This document shows positions 18,275 through 29,527 of a DNA stretch of 64,000 nucleotides, piece by piece (the first letter of the stretch is position 1; every line of letters begins with the position of its first letter). This stretch comes from Phycomyces blakesleeanus NRRL 1555(-) (lineage: Eukaryota; Mucoromycota; Mucoromycetes; Mucorales; Phycomycetaceae), in the NCBI RefSeq assembly GCF_001638985.1, contig NW_017265188.1, positions 124,001-188,000 on the forward strand, in the 5' to 3' direction. The position numbers were made by a program, and so were the translations under genes. The notes beneath the pieces are model-generated. The model was not told the DNA's origin. It did no database searches and saw nothing but the letters and a program-made list of their open reading frames with translations.

Positions 18275-21080
18275 TTAATTGCTAGGCTCGTAGCTAACCC
18301 ATCTAGCCTTTTTCTTGGCTTTGGGCTTTGCCAAAACAATGGGGTATCTATTTGAATTGAGTGAAGGTGGGGCGGCACTTATAGCAATTGGTTGCTGAGT
18401 AGGTGGAGGAGTAAAAGGAGCAGAGGTAGAGAAAGGAAAAGGTGATGTTGAATGAGTAGTAGAAAGAACAGGAAAGATAGGCAGTTGAGACAAGCTGGCA
18501 TTGGTATTTATGCTTTGAGAAGCATTGTTGGTAGCCATGAGCAATTGCATTTGTGAATTTAAACACTGTTGCTGGATCATGAGGATTTTTATGTCCTTAG
18601 CCAGTTGCTGTGTCGTGTTCATCAGAAGCCAATTTTGCTGGTTACTTTGTTCAATGAAGTTGTTGAAAGAGTTTTTATTTTTCTCAAATCGGCTGTCTTG
18701 TTGTTGCTGCAATCGTATGATCCGATGATTTACTTCTGTCACTCTGTTGGCTACCTCTTTGTTCGTATCAACAATGTTAGGAACAAGGCTTTCATATTAT
18801 TCTAGTCTACCAATGGAAGGGCTGGTAATGGCAGCTACAATATCCTCTTGGAATATTCTGAAGCTATTACTTGAGAACAGAAGGTTTCTTGTGTTGATGT
18901 GCTTGTTTTCTTTGTTCAAATACAAGTAAACGGCTGCATCTTATAAGATTATTCTTCTGCATCGTATCAAGAGTCGTAAAAATCCGCACTTTGCTGTATT
19001 GATACTGCTTTGAGTTGCTCTTTGCTTTCCTTTTCTCTTTGTTTCTTTCGACTGCAATCTTCCATCTTCCTCCACGAATTCTACGGAATCTGCTTCTTCA
19101 TCTATCTCCAAATTTATGATATTTTTATCCTCATCCTCGTTCTCATCGACTTCATTCATCTCCTTCTCACAGACAGCTACTCACTCTGCATTACCGACAC
19201 CGAAATAGTCTTCGATCCAAGGAAATACCATCTTTTGTAATTCCATTGGCAGTGACACGCCATTTCTTGCTAGTGAGAAAGGCTTTTCCCAAAAGCCAGC
19301 CATACCTCTGGCAAAAGGAGATGGGAGTTTACCCAAGTAATGGGTCTCCAAACGACCAAGTCGATCCTTCCATCCTCCTCCTCGCTTGATCAGATCAAAA
19401 GGTATCCCTAAGCCCTCAGCTTCCATTGACCCAGCATGAAGGCCACCGTGCATTACTCGTGTGGTGTATATCTCTTCATCTGCAAGTGCCTTTTTTGCAG
19501 TTTTCCATTGAGAAGCGCCAGTTAAACTCTTCTCAGGGCTGGTACGTCCACGCAATACTTTCCAGTTCTGACATCTGTCTTCGTTCAAGAAGTCACTACT
19601 GGTCTATAATTTTTATCAAGAAAGTTAGAAATTATTTTAAAAAAGTCTCTTTTTTTAGCTGGCCAACCTACTTGAAGCAAACTGAACATAAAAAAGGCAA
19701 ATGCACCAAAAGGACATCTGAATACGTTTTCATGGCGCATGGCACATGCAAATTTGACTTCTCCTTCCTTCAGAGTCTTGCCCTTGTCTAGACTAAAAAC
19801 CAAAGCAAGAGCCTGTTGCATTCCTTTGGGCTGTTTCTTTGGAATGATCGTGCAAAAGCAATTCGCAAAGTTTAAATTTCTCAAATCCTGATCCCTAAGT
19901 AGCATATGGTGGCGGGAAGAGATAGAAAACATCTCGCGCAAGCCTGATTTGCTGTCAGAAGTCCAAAGGCTCTTCAGGATTCTTATAAGTTCGCCAGACT
20001 TATAAGAGTCTCGAATCACACAATGGGCTGCTCTATCTATGTTTGTTTGTACTTGGTTGTAAACAAGGTCGTGTTCATACTTCTTGATCAATTCGATCAC
20101 TTCTTTAGTCTTCTTAGGAGATGGCCATCCAACTTCTTGGTGCTCGGACTGGAATTCGTGCAAGAACATCAAGACTTTCTTGTATTGATTGACAGATTCA
20201 ACACCTAAAGGAACTTCGATAACTTTCTTACTACTGTTCTTGTTAGAAGGAGCATTCTCAGCAACTATAAAAATGGGTTGATGATTAAGTATAATTGACG
20301 GATTTTTTTTATGTACTTCATGCAATTTTGTATTACTTTGGAGCAAAGTCAATTGTCTTTCATTGTTATCTTCTGTTCTTAAGCCAATTTGTATTCTAAC
20401 ATCAGTCTCTACTGAAACACTTTTCATATACATTCGCTTGAAAACAAATTCTTTGAAGAAGGCAATAACAAATTCAGTGGGCCCAACAGTGTATGGATAC
20501 TGAAGATCAATAGGGTATCTGTGTCAGTTTTTTTCGCAAAAGTCCTTCAATTTAAGCAACATTAAAAAATGAATACAATCAATACAATATAGATTCTTAT
20601 TCTATTGAGTTGAGACATACCTTCCAATGTTCTAAGGGCATTCTGTAAATTGCGGTAGTGCTGGCACGTACTTTCATTGGCAAAGCCTTAAGTGCAATCT
20701 CAAACTCAGACACATTGATTGATGAGCTACTTTGAAGAGCAACAAAGGCATTTGAGCCAACAGAAGTAGACAAATTGGCTGAACTGGACGATTCAGCTGT
20801 TGAATTTTCAACCAGCATAATCTTTTTCGATGGTCAACCCCTACGAGCTTTCTTAGGTACCTCTTCAGAAATTGCAGCAATACTAGTAGGCTATAAAGAT
20901 ATATTGTTAATATTGGTATGCATTTTTTTGCATATAATCTATTGTCTGTTTTGTTTATACTTGAATTCCGCTAGAAATCTCAGCTTCTTGTTGCTCAATT
21001 AAATGCTCTAGTTTTTCCGAATCACACTTGTTAACAAAGCGTCTCTTAAAAGCAGTGATATTAGTAGGCAAGGGCGACAT
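18275..21080 (-). pseudogene. Decayed Crypton / Ndc10-like tyrosine recombinase gene
   Basis: A chain of minus-strand frames from ATG 21080 to TAA 18275 reads as one gene with an intron near 20893-20956. The core (20433-19585) contains SSRHHMLLRDQDLRNLNFAN and ACAMRHENVFRCPFGAFAFF, the conserved blocks of the Ndc10/GCR1_C-like tyrosine recombinases that Cryptons encode. The next frame (19588-19181) has VMHGGLHAGSMEAEGLG and LETHYLGKLPSPFARGMAGF, the His and Tyr catalytic region and typical AGF end. A Q-rich, Pro/Ser-rich C-terminus follows (18742-18275). Breaks: TGA inside a PKKARRG-x-PSKK basic patch (about 20833), TGA after GVGNAE (19180), TAA near 18797. The HxxR Arg appears as Leu. No element ends were identified. 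Confidence 0.72.
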
Positions 21081-21352
21081 AATAAATAAGTTTTTGAAAG
21101 AAAAAGAAAAATTTAATTTTAAAAGTTAATCAAACTGTGGGCAAACCAGTAATTTCAACTCGCGAGTTGATAATACTAGAAAGTTCCAGCAGAATCAATA
21201 GTATTCTCAACTCGACTTTCAGTTTAATCAACTTGCTACTACCATATTTGGAAATTTCGGAGTAAAAATAAAGACATTTCATTGGAGGATCCCATTTTTT
21301 ATTTCCAAAAAAAATAAAATGAGTTACAATACTGTTATTTAAAGAAGTATAC

Positions 21353-21907
21353 CTTTCTTTTCTTTCTTGTGTCATTTATCGCAGTTCTACATTTTTGAGA
21401 AAGCATATGACAGACTGCCCATGAGTTTTTAAATCTATTAAGAGATATATTTTTCTCCAAGGCTTTTTTCTCGACCTTGTGAACAAGATAATTCTCCTGA
21501 AAGGACTTTAAGTTACCCCATGAAGGAATAACATCCTTCTTATTAATAAGTGCATCGAATGTATTGTTTATCACATGAAACACAATTTTTTCTGTAATAT
21601 AATACATGTCTGCACCAGTCTGTGGATTTCCTCTACCTAAATATAATGACATTGTAGATTTTATCTCTTTGGCAGATAAAGCGCTTGACTCTGAATGTGA
21701 GTTTTTATCAGGCCTTGGGATATCTTGACTGTCATCATTGCCAATGTTTTGTACTGACTGGGCCTCTCTTGACTCAACGCATTGTTTGTCTCTTCTGTAC
21801 GTCCCTTCAGAAGTACCCAAGAAGCTGAAAGCAGAAACACTTTCAGATACAACCCCTTCGAAAGTGGTTTGGTTATTGTTTGTTTGTGGGTTTTTAATTG
21901 TCAACAT
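21353..21907 (-). CDS. Hypothetical protein, first exon (about 185 aa)
   Basis: Open minus-strand frame from ATG 21907 to a plausible GT donor after 21353. The protein has a Ser/Gln-rich N-terminus and a C-terminal half with ordinary globular composition (MYYITEKIVFHVINNTFDAL, then a Trp-containing helix-rich stretch ending in RTAINDTRKKRK). I do not recognise the family. A possible second exon on the same strand lies at about 21290-21130. It sits between the Crypton relic and the left end of Harbinger-1, only 27 bp from the latter, so that insertion lies at its 5' edge. It could be cargo of the Crypton or a host gene fragment. Confidence 0.35.
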
Positions 21908-22167
21908 TTTTGTGTGTAAAGAATGAAGGAGTAAGAGCATCTGCAGCGGTTACATTAACATTAATTTTTGCAACTGTTTTAATGTAAATTCCAAAATGCT
22001 CTTAAAAAATCGTCTGCAGCGGTTACATTACAGACAACATTATAGATAATGTAGTCAATTTTTAGGGTCAGGAACATTTTATGTAGTGTTATATTATAAA
22101 TCAATATTAATTTTTTTAAATTTTTCTTTTACTCTTCCACAAAAGAAATATAAAAAAAAGGCTATAA

Positions 22168-23240
22168 TGAGCAACCTTCCCAACACCATTAACCTTGAAG
22201 CTGACACTTCTGGCAAAAGTAATGTTGCAATTGCAATGTATATGCCTATAATACTAATATTAAGAGTTACGATTATATAATTTTGGCTATAAATATTGTC
22301 CATGTATATGTAGAAGACCCAAGAAAAAACTTCACTATTGCTGAAGATGAACAGCTCTGTTGTTCATACCTTTGCATCGTCTTGGATGCAATTCAAGATG
22401 TTGAACAAAAGAGGGATACTTTCTGAGAAAAAATAACTAACCATTACCATAAGTATGCTTCTGAGGGCTGTATTTTGCATAATGAATGTTCTTTGCCTGC
22501 TTGCTGGCAAATTATAAACAAGGGTGTGAACAAGTATGCCAGTATCTTGTCGGCTATAGTGTGCTCAAATTCCAGTGGCACCAACAACGAATGGAATGTA
22601 AGTTATTGAAATATAGATAATACATATTATGCTGTCCACAGTAGTTAAATAAAAGTTTAGGAGACAAAGGCAGATGAGGTGTACTTCATTGAGACAAAAA
22701 CGAAGTTCAACCTTCATCACTGCTTCAGAATCTTGGCTAGACACCCAAAATGGAAGTCAAGTGTTCCAGCCAAAAAGAAGGAAAGTAATTCCAAAGTGGC
22801 GGCCTCTGCCCCTAACCCAATTGGTGAGGGTATAGACGAAGAGAAGTTTTCAGCTCGTTCAGCTGGAAGAAAGTTTACCAAGGAGCAAGAGGCGACTAAA
22901 AGAAAGCAGGAGAAGAATGTTGAGAGGTTGATTGCGTTGCATTCAGAAAGTATTGCAAAGGGTGATGAGCGCAAGAAGCTCCTAAAAAAGACTATGGAGT
23001 CTAACGTCTTGGTGGTAAATGCCATAAGAGAGACAAACGCCGTCCTTCAAAGGACTCAGGACATAAAGGTTCTGTTGATCAATACTTCTTTGATTGCAGA
23101 TCCTGTCAGCCGTCAGATGATGTTGGACTTGAAGAAGGAGGTATAGGGAATACTCCCATCAGCAATGATGACAGTATGAGCAGCAATCTCTTTGATATTA
23201 ACAGCAAAGGAGAGGATTGTGATGACAATTAGTTTGCAAA
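22168..23240 (+). pseudogene. Harbinger-1 Myb/SANT-like DNA-binding partner
   Basis: Companion protein that, in Harbinger elements, helps transposase nuclear entry and end binding. The N-terminal exon starts at ATG 22168. After an intron the frame reads NFTIAEDEQLCCSYLCIV, then a conserved F-W-E-K-I block in which the Trp codon is TGA (22424-22426). The next exon (from about 22660) has LHHCFRILARHPKWKS, a typical Myb/NAM-associated helix, followed by a long Lys/Glu-rich coiled region. The frame then changes near 23140, and an acidic C-terminus (NDDSMSSNLFDIN) runs to the stop near 23232. One nonsense and one probable frameshift make it non-functional. The exact first splice is unclear. Confidence 0.7.
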
Positions 23241-23285
23241 AAGTAAAAGCAAAAATAATAAATATATTTGATTTTAAATTTTATT

Positions 23286-25330
23286 TTATTTTATTAATAA
23301 ATCTCCTTTTCTTTGCCACAGGCTTTCTACGAGATTGTGTCTCAACTGAAAGTGCTGCTCACGGTTTCTAATTGCCATGTACTTTTGGATGAAACTTGCG
23401 AAGCTTCCATCTGAGAGCACTATCTCTGATCTGGGTATCAAGGACGTTGTTTCAGTCAAGGAAGTATCCACCTCAGATCTTTCTCCCACAACTTCTCTTT
23501 CTACTCCATTACCTTCACCAACATATCCTTTCTCTCCTCTACCATTCTCTACAATCATATTGTGTAAGATTATACAAGTAGTCATAATGACATGCAGAGT
23601 TTTCTGATTTCACATTCTTGCTGGCCCAGCAACTATTGCAAAATGTGTCTGCAATACAACAAATGTACACTCTACATCCTTTCTGACTGCCTCTTGTGTC
23701 TTTGCAAAGTTCTTAAAGAAGATAAGTGCTTAGTAAATATAATAAATAACAATACAATATATATGCAAGTACCTTGTGCTTTGCAGACTGAGGGTCATTA
23801 AAGCTTTTAACAAAAGCAGCGTAGGTTAGGTATATGCCATCCGTCAAGTAATATCCCTGACTATAGGTATTGCCATTGATGATTGTTGTAAATGAGTATT
23901 GACTACTGCTGTAATTGAGAATAAGTCTGAAGGAAATAATATAAGGCCTCAGCTATTCCAGTCAAAGGTGTCTACCAATTACTTTATTATTTAACACACA
24001 GGTTTAGCATGCATGATAGTGATTATATTTCATATGATGATATCACCATAATATGGGATACATCAGTGGATTATTATAAGCATAATTATAACTCATAAAC
24101 ACATTTACTTTCGATGTTAATACTTCATTGGGACTACACACATTTATATAATTAATCATACATTAATTATTCCAAGATCATGTTGCTCTGATTAAGACTC
24201 AGATAGGATCGATTACCTGACCCCAGTCATATAATTTTCCTGATCCAAAATAATATAAATAGCAGTAGTAGTTCAGTGTAGGAACCTGGTCAAACTTTGA
24301 TATAAAATCCTTTCTCAATAAACAAAACCTACACAGGTTCTCACGAATCTTCGTTCCTAATCTCAAATCTTCAATTCTTCCTCTTAAAAACTTCTTCAAC
24401 TTCAACCACCACAACAATGATGAAGTTAACTTCAGGACCTTTTCCATCGGTTATATCCTCAAAAAGGTGTGACCGGTCCAAGACATTGATATTATTCAAG
24501 GATCCAGGCAAGCCAAAGAAAGCATGTCAGATCCAGAGGTCATATGAAGCAACAGCTACCAAAACGATGGTAGGAGTCTTCTCCTTTCCAACGTATTGCC
24601 TGTGCAAAGCAGTGGGACAGTTCTTTCACTTTCAATGCATGCAATCGAGGGAACCTAGCATTCCGGAAAACCCTCTTGACTCCCCTTCTTGAAGAAGTCG
24701 TTTTACATCCTCTTCATTTGGCACTCTCAAGTACTTATTGCCAAAAACAGATACAACTGCAGCACAGAAACGCTTCAGACACTTAAGAGCGGTTGACTCT
24801 GCCATTCTGAATGATTCGTCCATAGAATTGGCAGGAAGTCCATATGCTAGCTGGCAGATAGCTACAGTTACCTTCTGGATAGGAGAGTATCTGGGTCTAC
24901 AAGCAGCATCTAACTTTTGCTCAAAGTAGCTGTCATGGTCTTTGACAGCCTCCAGAACTCGCATAAACAATGTTCTGTTCATTCTAAAACGCTTACAGAA
25001 TTGTTCATCAGTGTAGGTTATACTTTCATCAAAATAATTCTTGAACAGCTGATTGTGGCCTCGCTGTCTATCATGGAAGATCATAGTATGGCACTTCTTT
25101 GGGATATTTTTTCAATATCATTGTCAGAGTAGTCGTGGGTAAGCTCATTCAATAGGAAGCTGCTGACGGTCATACATAACTCTTTGTTGCGTTCTTCTTT
25201 TTCAAAAAATGCAGTAATAAGGTTGTTGTTCCTTTTTATGGGTGTACGTAAAAGTGTAGAAGTAAAAAGAAAGTGGTAGTGAAGAAAGAAATAAAAAAAA
25301 CAGTAATAAAAAAATAATAACTGGTCGTGT
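23286..25330 (-). pseudogene. Harbinger-1 DDE transposase (broken)
   Basis: The 25084-24632 segment is an unmistakable PIF/Harbinger transposase: CRPRYSPIQKVTVAICQLAY, MAESTALKCLKRFCAAVV, YLRVPNEEDVKRLLQEGESR and GFSGMLGSLDCMH with the first catalytic Asp. It continues as KNCPTALHRQYVGKEKTPTI (24620-24560) to VLDRSHLFEDI. It is then cut by the solo LTR and resumes downstream as GNTYSQGYYLTDGIY, the third-motif region, and MTTCIILHNMIVEN (23585-23544) near the C-terminus. Three Trp codons before the insertion and one after it read TGA, and a frameshift occurs at about 25084. The last codons near 23286 end the gene. Confidence 0.88.
23884..24416. mobile_element. 533-bp solo LTR, TSD ATGAT
   Basis: The sequence begins TGTTGTAAATGAG (23884) and ends CCACCACAACA (24416), so it has TG...CA ends with the longer inverted pair TGTTGT/ACAACA. 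It is flanked by the 5-bp direct repeat ATGAT (23879-23883 and 24417-24421). It splits the Harbinger-1 transposase reading frame exactly between codons for N-F-I-I and N-G-N, and removing it with one TSD restores the local frame. It has no coding content. Its 3' half holds a TATAAAA-like box (about 24300) and an AATAAA signal (24315). The same sequence recurs at 63834-64000. Retrotransposon clade cannot be told from the LTR alone. Confidence 0.93.
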
Positions 25331-25438
25331 AACATTTATAATGTTCCTTGATAATGTAACCACAATTTGGCAATCTGTTTTTAACTGGTATTCAATACCC
25401 GATGTGACTGAATTACACTATATATAATGTTTTTGATA

Positions 25439-26940
25439 CAGGATTTCCACTCCAAAAGTTATATTTTTTTTTCAAACTATATATTTTGCAAAATCAAAAC
25501 CTTCATTTTGTGCTCCGACTATATATAAAAAAAATCAATTTATTTCTTGGCTATTTGTACATTAGGGGAAGAAGCTAATGCTATGATCAACCCAGACTCG
25601 GCAGTTTTCCATAGCAATATGGCGGGAGCACTCAGCAATATACTCCAAGAATTGACCACATACCAACCTGGGCTTTCTCTTGACCAGTGTTTTGAGTTTG
25701 GAGAAGCACTCTTCAATCGGGTTTAGGAAAGGAGAGTATGGGGGGAGAAAGTGTAGCTGGTGTCGTGAATTAGCAAACAATTCAGTGACAAGGTGGGATC
25801 TATGGATCGAGGCATTATCCATAATGAAGTTGTGAGAGGCAGCATTACTGTGGTCGAGCGAATCCATAATCGTCTTTACAAATTCAACAAAAATTGGTCC
25901 TGTCATGCCACCAGGGGTCAACTTCGCCTGCACACTCTCAACACCTTGGTAAGAAATACAGGCAAGAATTGAGATGTTTAGTCCCCTTTTTGACTTCATC
26001 TTCACAATGCTGGTCTTGCCTTTCTTGGACTACCCTTGTCTTCTGATCAGGTTTGCATTAAACCCTGCTTTGTCCACAAAAATACAATTGGTTTTATATG
26101 ATAAACCATTCGTGTGCATACTGTCTACGTATACTTTTCTCAGCTCAATAGTCTTCGGGTCGTTTCTTTTTTCCTCGACCGGCTTGGTTCTCTTCAATGT
26201 GAACCCAATGTTGTTGATAATGTGCTTATGTAAGCCACTGATGCCCAAGTTCTGCTCTTGAAGCCCTGGAAAATTTCTAAACAGTTCCTCTCTCATTTGA
26301 CCAAGAGTCAAGGTGCAGCATTCGTCCAAGAGATCTTGAATGAGCTTCGAATGCTTATCAGTTATCTTAAGACTTTCCACGCACGAGCTGCCTCACTTCT
26401 TGGGCTCTACAGTAGCATCCCTCTCGAACTTGGTGATGATGTTGTTAATCGACGCCCATGAGACACCAAATGCCCTGGCTGCTTTGGCTCGGGTCATGGA
26501 CTCTTCTATATAACATTTCTCCACAATCATGTTCTTGATGTGGATTGGAAGAACCTTTTGTGGTCCATTTCTCTTTCTTCTCTTAACGATAGCAATTTGA
26601 TTGGGGTTCATGTTGGAGGATTTGAGTATAGAAAAAGATAATAGATAAAGACAGTTCTCAAAACCATATTACAAACTTAGCATTATATACTTTTCTTATA
26701 ACAATATATTGACATTGCATGTTTTCTTATATTGTTTTTAATAAACAGTGTAGACATTCTTTAAATACTTTATTGCACATATTAGCATTCTTCATACTCT
26801 TTATTAATTTGCTTTAAATTTCTTTCTATCCACATTAATTAATTTATTTTTTTCATATATAGTTGGAGCACAAAATGAAAGTTTTGATTTTGCAAAATAT
26901 ATAGTTTGAAAAAAATATAACTTTTGAAGTGGAAATCCTG
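25439..26940. mobile_element. Tc1-like element, 1.5 kb, TIRs about 90 bp
   Basis: Begins CAGGATTTCCACTCCAAAAG (25439), ends with its inverse (26940) and is flanked by TA on both sides (25437-25438 and 26941-26942). The terminal inverted repeats run about 90 bp, including TTTTGCAAAATCAAAACCTT and GTGCTCC near their inner ends. The single transposase gene reads on the minus strand. The element lies inside the right terminal repeat of Harbinger-1, so it arrived later than that element. Confidence 0.92.
25562..26611 (-). pseudogene. Tc1-type DD34E transposase, two nonsense codons
   Basis: Three same-strand frames join into one 350-codon enzyme: an HTH N-terminus (MTRAKAARAFGVSWASINNI), a middle part with IFVDKAGFN (first Asp), and a C-terminal part with NFIMDNASIHRS (second Asp) and LPPYSPFLNPIEECFSKLK (Glu, 34 residues after the second Asp). 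The frame is interrupted only by TGA after VEPKK (about 26391) and TAG after RRQG (26030-26032). The latter sits where Tc1 enzymes have a Trp in the W-S-K-K-G motif. Both fit single transitions. Length and architecture are otherwise complete, so this copy died fairly recently. Confidence 0.9.
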
Positions 26941-27576
26941 TAATGTAACTGCTGCAGATGCTCTAAATAATTAAATTTTGAAAATATTAAGTAAAATATA
27001 TTTTTCACAGTCATAATTATGCTTAGAAACAATATATTACTGTATAAAAATACGATTTTAATGAAAAGCAATTTTTAAAGACATAATGTGTACAATGATA
27101 TCCATATAAAACAATAAACTTTTATATCACAAAACTTACACTCTTGATACTTTTTTCTTTAAGGTGCTCTCCAGTGTCTTCAGTATATTACCTAAAAAAT
27201 TGTCGATTGGTTCAATTGACAAATATAGGAATGTCAGCTATTATTATAGTATTATTGTGATAATAGATGATAATAAATATCTGATAATTTGGTGAAAAAT
27301 GAGCATTTATCTAAGCAAGAACATAGTAATTACTTAGCTGCATCAATTCGCGGAGAAATAATAGAGTAATATTAAGAGTAAAAGATACTAAATCAAGCCT
27401 CTAAAATGACAAGAACTATATTATTTATTATTATATGAAAATTTAAATTTGTCTTTATAAATGATTGGGTTTTTTTGTGGCATTTTAGTAATATATATTT
27501 TATAACTAATGTACCTATCAAATATTAGTTATTTTCTTTTTTATACCTTTTACTCTCTTAATTTCACAATACTTAA

Positions 27577-29234
27577 AATGAGTAACAACACCAATATCAA
27601 CAGCTGTATTGACAGCAGTAATTCTGTTTACAATGATAGTGATGATGAAAATGAGACAAGTGCTGAGCATGAGTTGGCAACTATGCAGAAAATATTTTAT
27701 GTCACTTTTCAACGTAACTCTAATTTTGATCTTGATAAATACAATTGTTTAGAGCTTGAAGTATCTCATATAACACAGATTAGAAACTAAGCAGTAACTA
27801 TATATATGCTATTCTCTCAGGCTTACAATGTAATAATGTTAGCCCAGAATGTCCGAACCATAGACGATTTTCAGTACGCTTGTTAGTTGGGTTCCCCTGT
27901 CCATCTTGTGGAACAAAGTGGAATTCGAAACAACCTGAATGGAGGCACAAACCATTGGTGGACATATTGCCACCCCTACTTGCACGATGGAACTGGTCCC
28001 AATAGCTTTTGGGCACATTATCGAGTAAATAGAGAGACATTTAATGTGATTGTAAATGTTCTCAGACGAGACCCTGAGTACCAAGCCTCTGAGGAAAGGA
28101 GCGAGGTCAGCCACCCTGTGTGGAAGCAGATTGCTGTTGCTCTTTGGTATCTGAGCAATACGCACTTTGGGTACAGAATAGCACTAGAGCTGTTAACGGT
28201 GAGCCATGGGTCCTACAGCCGCTTTACCAATAGATTCGTAAATGGCATAATTCGATCCTTTTTGAAGACAACAATAAGATAGCCAGCAACACTTGAGGAA
28301 AGTCAAAAAATCATGGATGGATTTGCTGTTTTTTCAGTCCGATCGGAACACCAGCACCTTAATGAATGCATCGGCGCTGTGGATAAGAAGCTAATTGTAA
28401 TTCAAAAGCCATCCTTATTTGGTAACAGCTGGTTGGATCGTCACAGCAACGCCTCCATGGCTCTTATGGCTGTATGTGATCACAAAAAAAGATTTATAGA
28501 TATAAGAGTTGGATTGGCCAGTAAATATTATATAGCAATATGTATGTAATTACTTCTACTAAACTTTCTTGTATTTAGGAAGCCAAAACAATACATTTAT
28601 CTTCAAGACTAGTAATTTATATCAAAATATAATTCACAGTCCTAGAGAGCTGTTTTGTGATCCAAGATCATACATTGTTGGAGGTAATGTATATTATATA
28701 AATACTCTATAAAACTAATTAAACTTACATATATTTGAAAAAGACTCTGCTTTTCCTATCTTAAAGCATTGTCTTATTCCTTATTATAGAGTCAATGACA
28801 TGACAGTAGAGGAGAAAAAGCTCAATAATATATAATCAGCAACACGATTTAAAATTAAAAATGCTTTTGGGTTGCTTGTCTCTAGATGGAGATTCATGTT
28901 CAAGCATCTTTTTCTTATGCAGCCAGAATCAATGGCAAAAGTTATAACTACATGTTGTATTTTGCACAACATGTGTATCACCTTTGGCGACAGCAAAGAA
29001 TATCTCAAAGAGCTATTAAGAGCAGGTGAGGCCAATCTGCAGAGAAACATGACTATCATGGATTGGTTTGTTCGAGCTGACAATACAGATGGTGCCAGCT
29101 TTGAGGCACATGATGCTGACAATGATGATGAGGATTTTGAGGATCTATATGCTGAAATAGATAATTCTCATACAGAGACTGAAACTGCTTCTGAGGGAAG
29201 AGCTAGACGTGATCAAGTAAAAGATACTCTTTAA
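27577..29234 (+). pseudogene. Harbinger-2 HARBI1-type transposase
   Basis: DDE_Tnp_4 family. An acidic N-terminus starts at ATG 27577. The main frame has FWAHYRVNRETFNVIVNVLR, KQIAVALWYLSNTHFGYR and SHGSYSRFTNRF, then IGAVDKKLIVIQKPSLFG (first Asp), WLDRHSNASMALMAVCDHKK, and after an intron SAFPILKHCLIPY and RFKIKNAFGLLVSRWRF. The last motif should have Glu (IEN); here the codon is AAA, Lys. TTCCILHNMCITFGD and an acidic tail ending DTL close the gene. Stops are TAG after KTTIR (28281) and TAA near 28833, and a frame change lies near 27880. Introns lie near 28540-28580 and 28680-28740. It is clearly inactive. Confidence 0.85.
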
Positions 29235-29339
29235 TTTCTTTTCAAAATATTTGTAAAATTTAATTTTTTTATTAAACTTTTAATTTTTTTATTCAATATT
29301 TTATTTAATAATAACCATGATAAGAAAGAAGATTTAAAA

Positions 29340-29500
29340 TATTTTATTGATAGAATAAAGGAAGAAAAAAGAGGGCATAAAAAAAGAAAGAAGACATAAA
29401 AGAAAGAAAACATAAAAGAAAGAAAGAATAAGACATAAAAGAAAGAGGGCATAAGAGAAAGAAAGAAAATACATAAAAGAAGGAAAGAAGGCATAGAAAA
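29340..29500. repeat. Purine-rich minisatellite (about 18-bp GACATAAAAGAAAGAAA units)
   Basis: Seven to nine imperfect copies of an AGACATAAAAGAAAGA unit, with GGCATAA variants, lie between the convergent Harbinger-2 genes. On the minus strand they translate into repetitive S-F-F-Y-V-F-F-like peptides, which explains the open frames seen there. Confidence 0.85.
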
Positions 29501-29527
29501 AAGTGGAAAAAAATTAAGATATGTTGT

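Larger units (their letters stand above)
21935..26963. mobile_element. PIF/Harbinger element 1 (carries two nested insertions)
   Basis: Left end begins GAGCATCTGCAGCGGTTACA at 21935 and the right end is its inverse, GCTGCAGATGCTC, finishing at 26963. Both are flanked by TAA (21932-21934 and 26964-26966), the 3-bp duplication typical of PIF/Harbinger. A second copy of the CTGCAGCGGTTACATTA motif lies subterminally near 22013. The element contains the two expected convergent genes, a Myb/SANT-like protein (plus) and a DDE transposase (minus). A solo LTR (23884-24416) and a Tc1 element (25439-26940) are inserted in it. Without these the element would be about 3.0 kb. The Tc1 sits within the right terminal repeat, which separates GTAACTGCTGCAGATGCTC from the rest. 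Confidence 0.9.

Noticed and set aside
22424..24634. TGA decoded as Trp (alternative genetic code)
   Set aside because: A Trp position in the Tc1 also reads TAG, and other stops replace Gln and Arg. The intact genes CHD and VMA1 use TGG for Trp and TAA for stop. Mutation is the simpler explanation.
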